Of a DNA stretch of 64,000 nt, positions 23,764-32,244 are shown piece after piece. Under the pieces are notes generated by a model. That model saw nothing but the letters and a program-made list of their open reading frames with translations, was not told the DNA's origin and did no database searches. Made by a program: the position numbers and the translations under genes. Positions within the stretch are counted from its first letter, which is position 1. Each line of letters begins with the position of its first letter. The DNA comes from Verrucomicrobiota bacterium (lineage in GTDB: Bacteria; Verrucomicrobiota; Verrucomicrobiia; Opitutales; Opitutaceae): positions 439,191-503,190 of the forward strand of contig JACRQG010000011.1 of NCBI GenBank assembly GCA_016222805.1. The letters are read 5' to 3'.

Positions 23764-25194
23764 ATGAGAAATCCGGCCAAACACACCCCGTCGCTGGCGC
23801 GACACCTCTCTCCAGAGGAGACCCGGGCAGGAGTGGGTTTGGTAAGATCCCCTCTCCAGCCGGAACGATGCAGTTGGAGTCGAGGTGAACCGCCGTCCTG
23901 TAGCCGCGACGACCTCGTCGCGGAGCAGGGCGCGGTCGCCCCGCCCACAGGTCACCGTTTCGTCAGTGGACTCCCGCAGGTGCGTGAGCCCGACTCCTCG
24001 GTTCCGGTTCCAGAGTGGACCAAACGAAATCGGGATCCGACAGATCCCCTCCCAAGCCGGAACGCTGCAGTCGAAGTCGACGTGCACCGCAGCAATGTAG
24101 CCGCGACGACCTCGTCGCGGAGCGGGGCGCGGTCGCCCCGCCCACAGGTCACCGTTTCGTCAGTGGACTCCCGCAGGTGCGTCAGCCCAACTGCATCGTT
24201 CCGGCTGGCAGCACTCAAAGGTCGCCGAGCCCGGCTTCCGTTCGGGCTGGCGGAAAAGGTGTCGACGTATTTCGCCGGCCTGGTCCTCGCCGGCTCCCTG
24301 TTTGCCGCTGCGCCGGCGGGCGACCAGCGCCTGTACCTCGACAACGGCACCGTGCGCGTGGGGATCGACCGCGCCCGCGGCGGCGCCATCACCTGGCTGT
24401 CGTGGACCACGCAGCCGCAGAATGTCGTCAACCACGCCGACCCGGGGCGGCTGATCCAGCAATCGTACTACGCGGGCAAGCGCCTCGACCGCCGCGCGGA
24501 GGGGCAATCCAAGGCCTGGAGCCCCTGGACGTGGAACCCCATCCAGGGCGGGGGCGTTGGCTCGTGGGCGCGGGTCACCGAACTCAAGGAACTGCCCGAC
24601 GGAACCGTCTACTGCGAGACTGTGCCGCGTCTCTGGGACATGCCGGGCGAGGAGGCTGCCGCGCGGATGCGGCAGTGGACAGGTTTCGAACCGGGGATGC
24701 CCGATGTCGTGGTGGTCCGGTGCGAGTTTCTCTCCGAACGTCCCGCCGAGGATCGCTGGGGACCGGCGGTGTCGCGGCCGCAGGAGGTGCCGGCGTGCTA
24801 CTTCACGCGGCGTTTCAGCGAGGCCCGCAGTTACCTCGGCGACGGACAGTGGCGCACCGAGAGCCAGCCACCGGGACCGCCCTGGGGCCGGGCGCAACCG
24901 CCGCGCCAGGCGATGGCGTGTCTTGCCCCGGATGGGCAGGGCGTCGCGGTGTTCAGCCCGGCGGGGACGCAGCATTGGAACTTTGGACCCCATGGAGGGG
25001 GCGCCAGCGCCGACCCCGCGGCCGGACCGTGCATGCACGTCGCGCCAATCGACCGCGCCGCCCTGGGGCCGCGCTCCGTCTATCGTTATCGCTATTGGCT
25101 GGTGGTCGGTGAGGCCCGGACGCTTGCGGCCCGCCTCGACCTGCTGTGGCAGAAGTACGCGAGCGAGCGCGCGGAGGTGCGCGAGGCACCGTGA
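23764..25194 (+). CDS. Secreted protein of unknown function with repeat-encoded leader
   Basis: I do not recognise the family with confidence. The mature part (from about residue 185 of 476) begins 'QRLYLDNGTVRVGIDRARGGAITWLSW' and continues 'NHADPGRLIQQSYYAGKRLD' and 'YRYRYWLVVGEARTLAARLDLLW'; the strand-rich pattern suggests a beta-supersandwich like those of mutarotase or glycosidase accessory domains. The signal segment is 'KVSTYFAGLVLAGSLFAAAPAG'. The ATG at 23764 opens the frame only five codons before an inserted repeat block (23777-24211) with two MITE-like copies; an alternative start is GTG 24259. The C-terminal stop overlaps a GTG in the next gene's frame (25191). Secretion and context point to polysaccharide use. 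Confidence 0.65.
   Translation: MRNPAKHTPSLARHLSPEETRAGVGLVRSPLQPERCSWSRGEPPSCSRDDLVAEQGAVAPPTGHRFVSGLPQVREPDSSVPVPEWTKRNRDPTDPLPSRNAAVEVDVHRSNVAATTSSRSGARSPRPQVTVSSVDSRRCVSPTASFRLAALKGRRARLPFGLAEKVSTYFAGLVLAGSLFAAAPAGDQRLYLDNGTVRVGIDRARGGAITWLSWTTQPQNVVNHADPGRLIQQSYYAGKRLDRRAEGQSKAWSPWTWNPIQGGGVGSWARVTELKELPDGTVYCETVPRLWDMPGEEAAARMRQWTGFEPGMPDVVVVRCEFLSERPAEDRWGPAVSRPQEVPACYFTRRFSEARSYLGDGQWRTESQPPGPPWGRAQPPRQAMACLAPDGQGVAVFSPAGTQHWNFGPHGGGASADPAAGPCMHVAPIDRAALGPRSVYRYRYWLVVGEARTLAARLDLLWQKYASERAEVREAP
23859..24007. repeat. MITE-like element, copy 1
   Basis: 149 bases with left end GCCGGAACGATGCAGT and a degenerate right end (ACTCCTCGGTTCCGGT). The core holds an inverted pair of GC palindromes (GCGACGACCTCGTCGC and CGGTCGCCCCGCCCACA). 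It is about 85% identical by eye to copy 2, which follows in direct orientation 197 bases later. Confidence 0.75.
24056..24205. repeat. MITE-like element, copy 2
   Basis: 150 bases with terminal inverted repeats GCCGGAACGCTGCAGT and ACTGCATCGTTCCGGC. It contains the same paired palindromic core, then GTCACCGTTTCGTCAGTGGA, as copies 1 and 3. It lies in frame upstream of the signal peptide of the 23764-25194 gene. Confidence 0.82.
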
Positions 25195-25214
25195 GGCGCG
25201 CGGGAGGATTTCGT

Positions 25215-27278
25215 ATGGCTGAAGCGCACTTCGAAAGGAACGTCGCACCGGAAACGTCGGGCATTTCGACCGATCCGACGCGGGGCGGGGTCGCCCCGCC
25301 CACATCGGCGGCGGGCCGTGGAACTGCCACCAGTTCGTTGACTACGTCCTGTAGGCGGGGCGACCCCGCCCCGCGGCCAGCGCTGTCGTGGCCCCTCCCA
25401 CCAGCCCTGATCGCTTTGCTCACTCTCGGCCTGGTGATCCCGGCGCCCGTAACGGCGGCCGAAGAAGCCACCGACAAACCCAACGTCATCCTCATCTACT
25501 CCGACGACCACGGCTGGGCAGACCTGGGCGCTCAGGGGAGTGATGCCGACATCCGCACGCCGCATCTCGATCAACTGGCGAAGGACGGTATCCGGTTCAC
25601 CAAGGGCTACGTCAGCGCCCCGCAGTGTGTGCCCTCGCGCGCCGGGGTGATCACGGGGCGCTACCAGCAGCGCTTCGGCGTGGAGGACAACCTCAAGGTG
25701 CCGTTGCCACTCGCGGAACTGACCATCGCGGAGCGCCTCAAGCCGGCCGGCTACGTGTCTGGTCAGGTCGGCAAGTGGCACCTCGAACCGACGCCGCGCA
25801 GCGATGGCAAACGCGACGCCGCCGGCGAATTCGCCTACCTCCCCGGAGCGCAGGGCTTCGATGCCTACTACTGCGGGCCGATGAACAGCTTTGTCGCGTC
25901 GCACGATTTGAAGGGCAACCGACTCGCGAAGGCGCCGCAGCGCTTGTCCGATCCCCGCTTCCGCTGTGTCTGGCAGACGGACGCCGCGATCTCCTTCGTC
26001 GAGCGTCATCGCGCCCAGCCGTTCTTCCTCTACCTCGCGTACTACACGCCGCACGTGCCGCTGGAGTCGCCGGAGCCTTGGTTCTCGCGTACCCCGGCGC
26101 ACCTGCCGAAGGAGCGACGCCAGGCGCTGGCGATGATCGCGGCGATGGACGACGGGATCGGCCGCCTCCGGGCGCGCTTGCGGGAACTCGGCCTCGAGCA
26201 GCGCACGCTCCTCTTCTTTATCGGGGACAACGGTGCGCCACTGAAGGACGGGGCGTGGAATGGTTCGCTGAACACGCCGCTGATCGGGGAGAAGGGCATG
26301 CTGACCGACGGCGGCGTGCGAACGCCGTTCGTGGCGGCCTGGCCCGGCCGGCTGCCGGCGGGCGTGCGTTATGAGCGTCCGGTGATCGCACTGGACGTCG
26401 CGGCCACGGCGGTGACGCTGGCGGGCTTACCCCACGACCCGGCACTCGACGGTGTCAACCTGATGCCTTTTCTGACGGGAGAGAAAACCGGGGCTCCGCA
26501 TGACGTCCTTTTCTGGCGGTGGCGCTCCCAGGCGGCCGTGCGCGACGATCGCTGGAAACTCATCTGGCTCGGCTCGCAGAAGTTCCTCTTCGATCTCGAG
26601 AGCGCGGAAGGGGAAGGGAAGAACCGGCTGGCGGAACAGCCGGAGGTCGCGGCCCGGCTGGAGCGCCAGTTGCTGGCGTGGAACGCCACGCTGCCTCCGC
26701 CCGGCCTGCCACGGGAACTCAACGCCCAGGATCAGATCTTCTTCGATGCCCACGTGACGAAAACGGGAGCGACGGTGAGCAAACGCGGCGCCAATGCCGA
26801 AAAAGGAGGAAGTCGGAAGGCCGCCAAGGCGAAGGCCGCAGCCGCCGCCGGTCCGGGGGTGGAAGGGTGGGTGGGGCGCAATTGCACACTCGCGCTCGCC
26901 GGCGGCGCGCTGCGCGTTTCGCCAGATGGCGCCGGGGCCCGCAGCGGGTTCATCACGCAGACCGGGCTGAGCGTGGCCGGGCCCGTCACCCTCGCGCTCA
27001 AGCTGCGCGCGCCACAGGATGCCCGGGTGTCCCTGGCCTGGCGCACCGAGGGCGAACGCGACTTTGTGCCCGAGCACGTCGCCGCGATCGACGTGGCGGG
27101 TCGCGAGGGCTGGCAGGAGATCGCCGTGCCGGCTGCGGCCAGCGGGAAGGTGATTCACGTGCGCGTGCAGTTTGTCGCCGGCCTGCCGGTGGAGATTGCG
27201 CGGCTCGAACTCCGCGGGGCCGGCGGCGCCGGAACGCGGGTGTGGGATTTTTCCGCGGCCTCGCCGCGCCAACCCTGA
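25215..27278 (+). CDS. Sulfatase 3 (S1 family, CVPSR) with C-terminal sandwich domain
   Basis: 687-aa type I sulfatase: 'LIYSDDHGWADLG' (Asp97-Asp98), C138-V-P-S-R, 'GKWHLEPTPRSDG', 'LAYYTPHVPLESP' and 'FFIGDNGAPLKDG'. The sulfatase core ends near residue 520; a Lys/Ala linker ('KGGSRKAAKAKAAAAAG') leads to a beta-rich domain of about 130 residues that may bind carbohydrate. The ATG at 25215 has a GGGAGG ribosome-binding site 7 bases upstream; a GTG at 25191 overlapping the previous stop is in frame and possible. Two family A palindromes in the leader (residues 23-55) precede the signal 'LPPALIALLTLGLVIPAPVTAA'. TGATG overlap with the next gene. Confidence 0.9.
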   Translation: MAEAHFERNVAPETSGISTDPTRGGVAPPTSAAGRGTATSSLTTSCRRGDPAPRPALSWPLPPALIALLTLGLVIPAPVTAAEEATDKPNVILIYSDDHGWADLGAQGSDADIRTPHLDQLAKDGIRFTKGYVSAPQCVPSRAGVITGRYQQRFGVEDNLKVPLPLAELTIAERLKPAGYVSGQVGKWHLEPTPRSDGKRDAAGEFAYLPGAQGFDAYYCGPMNSFVASHDLKGNRLAKAPQRLSDPRFRCVWQTDAAISFVERHRAQPFFLYLAYYTPHVPLESPEPWFSRTPAHLPKERRQALAMIAAMDDGIGRLRARLRELGLEQRTLLFFIGDNGAPLKDGAWNGSLNTPLIGEKGMLTDGGVRTPFVAAWPGRLPAGVRYERPVIALDVAATAVTLAGLPHDPALDGVNLMPFLTGEKTGAPHDVLFWRWRSQAAVRDDRWKLIWLGSQKFLFDLESAEGEGKNRLAEQPEVAARLERQLLAWNATLPPPGLPRELNAQDQIFFDAHVTKTGATVSKRGANAEKGGSRKAAKAKAAAAAGPGVEGWVGRNCTLALAGGALRVSPDGAGARSGFITQTGLSVAGPVTLALKLRAPQDARVSLAWRTEGERDFVPEHVAAIDVAGREGWQEIAVPAAASGKVIHVRVQFVAGLPVEIARLELRGAGGAGTRVWDFSAASPRQP
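25280..25374. repeat. Two family A palindromes in the sulfatase 3 leader
   Basis: Elements at 25280-25304 (ends CGCCCCGCCCACA) and 25350-25374 (starts TGTAGGCGGGGCGACC), in the outward order also seen at 22832-22940. They are translated as 'RGGVAPPT' and 'CRRGDPAPR'. Confidence 0.8.
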
Positions 27279-30200
27279 TGAAAACTTCCTTCGAATCGTG
27301 TGGGCGCGGCGACCCCGCCGCGTGGAGTAGCGTGTTGCGAACGCGGTGTCGCGGGGCGAGGTTGCCCCGCCGACATTGGGAAGAGTTGCGGCGCAGACTG
27401 GGGGTGACGGCGTTGGCGCTGGGACTGGTCGCGACGTCGGTCCGCCTGCCGGCGGCCGATCTCCTGGCCGACGGGTTTGCGCAACCTCCGGCGCAAACCA
27501 AGCCGTGGCGCTAGTGGTATTGGATCAGCGACAACCTCTCGCGCGAAGGCAGCACCCGCGACCTCGAAGCCATGGCGCGGGTGGGCATTGGCGAAGCTCT
27601 GATCGGCAACATCTACCTCGACAACCAGCCCGCCGGCAAAGTGAAGGTGCTCACCGATGAGTGGTGGGAACTCGTCCGTCATGCGCTGCGGGAAGCGGGT
27701 CGGGTTGGAGTGAACCTCGGCATTTTCAACTGCCCCGGTTGGAGCCAGTCGGGCGGGCCGTGGATCAAGCCCAGCCAGGCGATGCGGCACGTGGTGTCCG
27801 CGGAACGGCGGCTCCGCGGCCCGCAGCGCTGGGAGGGCCGCCTGCCGGTCCCGAAGGCCGACTTCCAGACCGTGGCTGTCCTGGCCTTTCCGGCGCCCGC
27901 GCTGGACACCGACTCCCTCGTTGGTCGCGGGGTGAAGGTCACCTGTTCGCCCGCGGTCGAAAGGGCGGAACGTCTGGTCGACGGCAACCTGGATACGGCC
28001 GTGTCCTTTCCCGCCGGGGCGGGCCGGGGCCAGGCGCCCTTCACCGTCGAACTGGGACTCGCCGCGCCGACCACCGTGCGCACCCTGCAGATCACCCCGG
28101 GGGAGGAGGCGTTCGGCGCCGACGTGGAACTGCTCGCCGCCCAGCCGGACGGCAGTTTCCGGTCGATCCGGAAGTTCAAGTGCGATCGGAGCAACATGGA
28201 CACCAAGGTCGGCCCGATGCCGCGCGGTCCGGTCACGATTACGTTCCCGGCCGTGACCGCGGCGCGGTTTCGCGTGGTGTTCACGGAGTTTGCCGTGCGC
28301 GGCAAGCCACCCGTGCCCGCCCTCGCCGAGATCCAGCTTTCCGGCGCGGCGCGCCTCGAAGCCTTCGTGGAAAAGCAACTCGGGAAGATGCACCCCACGC
28401 CGCTGCCCATGTGGGATGCCTACCTTTGGCCCGTTCCGAGTGAGGCGGGGGATTCGAGTCTGGTGATCCCCTCGAAAGAGGTCCGCGAACTCACCGCCCA
28501 GGTGGCGCCCGACGGCACCTTCCGGTGGGACGTCCCTGCCGGCGAGTGGATCCTGCTGCATACGGGCATGGCGCCGACCGGCGTGCAGAACCACCCGGCG
28601 GCGCCGGAGGGGCGCGGGCTCGAGGCCGACAAGATGAACCGCACGGTGGCCCGGGCGCATTTCGAGGCCTTTCTCGGCGAGTTGTTGCGCCGGGTGCCCG
28701 CGGCCGAGCGGCGCGCCCTCAAGCGCGTGGTGGCGGACAGCTACGAGACGGGGTCGCAGAACTGGACCGACGGTTTTGATCGGCTCTTTGCGACGACGTA
28801 CGGCTACGATCCGAAACCCTGGCTGCCGGTGTTGACCGGACGCATCGTGGGCACGGCGGACCAGAGTGAGCGCTTCCTGTGGGATCTGCGCCGCCTGGTC
28901 GCCGACCGCGTGGCCCGGGATTACGTGGGCGGACTGCGGGAGGCCTGCGCGCCGCATGGGCTCGAACTGTGGCTGGAGAACTACGGGCACTGGGGTTTCC
29001 CCGGGGAATTCCTGATGTACGGCGCCGCCTCCGATCGGATCGGGGGCGAGTACTGGGTGACGGGAGACCTCGGCTCGATCGAATGCCGCGCCGCCTCGTC
29101 CTGTGCCAACACCTACGGGAAGCCGTTTGTGTCCGCGGAGGCCTTCACCGGCGGCCCGCCGTTCCAGAACGCCCCCAGCGCGCTCAAGGCGCGTGGCGAC
29201 TGGTCGTTCAGCGAAGGCGTCAATCACCTCGTGCTGCACGTGATGATTCACCAGCCGAACGAGGATCGCGTGCCCGGGATCAACGCACCCTGGGGCACGG
29301 AGTTCAACCGCCACAACACCTGGTTCGAGCGCAGCGGTGCCTGGGTCGACTACGTGCGGCGCTCCTGCTGGCTGCTGCAACAGGGCACGCGGGTGGCGGA
29401 TGTGGCGTACTTCATCGGGGAGGACGCGCCGAAGATGACCGGCGTGCGCCAGCCCGCGCTGCCGGCGGGCCGCGATTTCGACTACATCAACGCCGAGGTG
29501 ATCGAGCGGGATCTCGCGGTGCGCGACGGGCGGCTCGTGTTGCCGCATGGCACGTCGTATCAGGTGCTGGTGTTGCCGGAGCAGGCGACGATGCGCCCCG
29601 CGGTGTTGCGCAAGGTGCGTGACCTTCTCCGGGCCGGCGCGACGGTGCTCGGCCCGGCGCCGGAACGCTCGCCAAGCCTTCAGGGCTTCCCGGTGGCGGA
29701 TCGGGAGGTGATGCAGTTGGCGACCGAAATTTGGGGCGCAGGATCTCGGTCCAAGGCCGGCCAGCGGTCCGTGGGGCAGGGGCGGATTCACTGGGGACGA
29801 ACACTCGAGGAGGTCTTCGCGCAGCAGAGTTCTCCACCCGACCTCGAGTTCCGCGGGGCGGGTGAGGGGACGAAGCTCCTCCACACGCACCGGAAGACTT
29901 CCGGTGCCGACATCTACTTCCTCAGCAACCAACTCGACCGCGAAACGGCGGTCACCGCGGTGTTCCGTTGTGCCGGCCGGCAACCGGAGCTGTGGGATGC
30001 CGTGACCGGCGAACGGCGGGATCTTTCCGACTGGCGGGAGGAGGCGGGGCGGACAGTTGTGCCGCTGCAGCTCGCTGGCCGGCAGGCGTGGTTTGTCGTC
30101 TTCCGCCGGGCGGCCAACCCCGGGCCGGCGGGGCAAGGCAATTTCCCGAAGGAGGAGGTGTTCGCCACGCTCGAGGGGGCCTGGGAGGTGTCCTTCGATC

Positions 30201-30673
30201 CGAAGTGGGGTGGGCCGACGCAGATGACCTTCCCCGCACTGGGAGACTGGAGTCGCCGCACCGAGCCGGGGATTCGGCACTATTCGGGCCGGGCCGTGTA
30301 CCGGAAGTCCTTCGACATTACTCCGGCGACCCTTGCGCAGAAGGGGCGGCGCGTGTGGCTGGACCTCGGGGCGGTCGCCGACCTCGCCACCGTGAAGGTA
30401 AACGGGAGCGACCTCGGCACCCGCTGGATCACGCCGTGGCAGTTCGACCTCACGTCGGTACTCCGGCCGGGCGCCAACGAACTCGAGGTTGAGGTGATCA
30501 ACCCGTGGAACAACCGCCTCGTCGGCGATGCTGCCCTGCCGGCCGGGCAGCGGCGGACGTCGCTCTCGCTCGCGACCGTCCGGGCCAACGCCCCGCTGCG
30601 GCCGGCCGGCCTGCTCGGCCCGGTGACATTACGGCTGGCGGAAAGCGGCGCACCAATGCGAGGATCTCCCTGA
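27278..30673 (+). CDS. GH106-type alpha-L-rhamnosidase gene interrupted by in-frame TAG
   Basis: The start overlaps the previous stop (TGATG). The first 78 codons give a repeat-derived leader, a signal ('[24 protein letters not shown]') and '[17 protein letters not shown]', then TAG at 27512-27514. The same frame resumes '[33 protein letters not shown]' and stays open to 30673. This junction matches the GH106 N-terminus, where 'PW-x-YWYWISDN' is expected, so TAG stands where a Tyr codon is likely. The catalytic barrel ('[13 protein letters not shown]', '[17 protein letters not shown]', '[22 protein letters not shown]') and a GH2-like sugar-binding end ('[22 protein letters not shown]') are complete. 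As read, only a start-less 1033-codon piece from ATG 27572 could be made. Nonsense mutation or base-call error. Confidence 0.82.
27299..27375. repeat. Family A pair in the GH106 leader
   Basis: A 77-base inward pair: 27299-27322 (TGTGGGCGCGGCGACC start) and 27351-27375 (GCGGGGCGAGGTTGCCCCGC). It begins 21 bases after the ATG and ends before the signal peptide. Confidence 0.75.
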
Positions 30674-32169
30674 TGCTTACCCTGAATCGTTACCCAGCCT
30701 TGGATCGAGTTTGGGCGCGGCAGTCTGCCCGCCGCAGCCTCTGGCGGAGGCCGGGACCTCGCCGCGCGTCGGAGAAAATCCCGGCAACCTGGCCGGCACG
30801 AGGTCCTGGCGTACTTCTGCCCGTGCTCCTGTTCGCCCTGGGGGCTCTGGCTCCGACGCGGCTCGCCGCTGCCGAGCCCCTCAATGTGGTCATCCTCTAC
30901 GGCGACGACTGGCGCCATGATTCCCTCGGCATCGCCGGGAATCCGGTCGTGAAGACGCCCCGGATCGACCAGCTCGCCCGTGAGGGCATGCGCTTCACGC
31001 ACAACTGCGTCACGACCTCCATCTGCGGGGTGAGCCGCGCCACGCTCCTGACCGGGCAGTGGATGTCGCGCCATGGCAACACGGCCTTCGCCATGTTCAA
31101 GACGCCCTGGGCCGAAACCTATCCGGGCCTCCTGCGGGGCCGCGGCTATTGGGTGGGGCACGTGGGCAAGTGGCACAACGGGCAGTTCCCCGCCGACGCC
31201 TACGATTTTGGCCGCGGACGCATCACGCCGATGCGCCACTGGCTGCCGCAACCGGATGGATCGGAGATCCACGTCACCAAGAAAAACGAGAACGACGCGC
31301 TGGAGTTTCTGCGCACCCGTCCGAAGGAGAAGCCATTCTGCCTCACGGTGGCGTTCGTCGCCACGCACGCCGAGGACCAGAACCCCAAGCAGTACCTGCC
31401 CCAGCCGGAAAGCATGTCACTCTACACCGACGTGACGGTCCCCGTGCCGAAGACGGCCACGGAGGAACATTTCCGCCGGCTGCCTCCCTTCATCGGCAAC
31501 GAGAAGAACGAGGGACGCGTGCGGTGGCATTGGCGGTTCGATGCGCCCGACAAGTACCAGACGATGATGAAGAATTACTATCGGATGGCCACCGAAGCCG
31601 ACACGGTGTGCGGCCGGGTTATCGATGAGCTGAAGAAACAGGGGGTGCTGGAACGCACCTTGGTGATCTTCACGACGGACAACGGCTACTTCCACGGCGA
31701 GCATGGCCTCGCGGACAAATGGTACCCGCACGAGGAGAGCATCCGGGTGCCGCTGATCATCCGCGACCCGCGCCTGCCGGCGGCACGCCGCGGGGTCACC
31801 AACGCGGAATTCACGCTCAACGTGGATCTCGCCCCCACCATTCTCGGAGCCGCCGGCGTTCCCGCGCCACCGACGATGCAGGGGCGGGATCTGGCCGCGC
31901 TCTATCTTGGCTCAAAGACCCCGGCCTGGAGGACGGAGTTCTTTTACGAGCACGCCATCATCCGCAACAAGGACTTCATTCCGGCTTCCGAGGCGCTCGT
32001 CCGCAAGGATTGGAAATACATGTACTGGCCGGATTTCAACGTGGAGCAACTCTTCCACCTCCGGGTCGACCCCGGGGAGGAGAACGACCTCGTCGCGGCG
32101 CCCGCGCATGCGGCCGTGCTCGATGAGATGCGCCGGCGCTTCCGCGAATTGAAGGCTGCCGCCTTGTAG
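30673..32169 (+). CDS. Sulfatase 4 (S1-like) with variant CGVSR motif
   Basis: 498-aa sulfatase-family protein: '[13 protein letters not shown]' (Asp78-Asp79), '[16 protein letters not shown]', '[13 protein letters not shown]', '[18 protein letters not shown]' and '[19 protein letters not shown]'. The active-site motif reads C118-G-V-S-R, so the usual Pro (or Ala) at the third position is Val. The layout resembles iduronate/heparan-type sulfatases of the 'GEHG-x-x-DKW' group. The ATG overlaps the GH106 stop (TGATG); the signal '[22 protein letters not shown]' begins only at residue 46 after a basic Arg-rich leader. Whether the Cys is converted to formylglycine is open. Confidence 0.88.
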   Translation: MLTLNRYPALDRVWARQSARRSLWRRPGPRRASEKIPATWPARGPGVLLPVLLFALGALAPTRLAAAEPLNVVILYGDDWRHDSLGIAGNPVVKTPRIDQLAREGMRFTHNCVTTSICGVSRATLLTGQWMSRHGNTAFAMFKTPWAETYPGLLRGRGYWVGHVGKWHNGQFPADAYDFGRGRITPMRHWLPQPDGSEIHVTKKNENDALEFLRTRPKEKPFCLTVAFVATHAEDQNPKQYLPQPESMSLYTDVTVPVPKTATEEHFRRLPPFIGNEKNEGRVRWHWRFDAPDKYQTMMKNYYRMATEADTVCGRVIDELKKQGVLERTLVIFTTDNGYFHGEHGLADKWYPHEESIRVPLIIRDPRLPAARRGVTNAEFTLNVDLAPTILGAAGVPAPPTMQGRDLAALYLGSKTPAWRTEFFYEHAIIRNKDFIPASEALVRKDWKYMYWPDFNVEQLFHLRVDPGEENDLVAAPAHAAVLDEMRRRFRELKAAAL

Positions 32170-32190
32170 CTGGGCTCGCCGAGCCTGGAT
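32165..32190. repeat. Hairpin repeat, family B
   Basis: GTAGCTGGGCTC-GCC-GAGCCTGG at the very end of the sulfatase 4 gene; the TAG stop of that gene is inside the repeat (GTAG). The 75-base gap to the next gene holds nothing else recognisable. Confidence 0.6.
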
Positions 32191-32244
32191 CCGAACTTTC
32201 CCGTCTTCGTCCTCGCCAGCCTCTTCCGGGCCGGCCGAAACCTC

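Noticed and set aside
23859-24205. CRISPR-like repeat-spacer pattern
   Set aside because: There are only two long direct copies, with inverted ends and coding-like flanks; no regular short repeats with unique spacers and no cas genes.
3855-27514. Reassignment of TAG to an amino acid
   Set aside because: TAG ends several intact genes at the expected place, and the two internal TAGs would need different residues (Gln-like and Tyr-like).
27155-30280. A 1041-codon open frame on the minus strand opposite the GH106 gene
   Set aside because: It is antisense to a clear enzyme gene, has arginine/histidine-rich low-complexity composition and no domain; long antisense frames are expected at this GC content.
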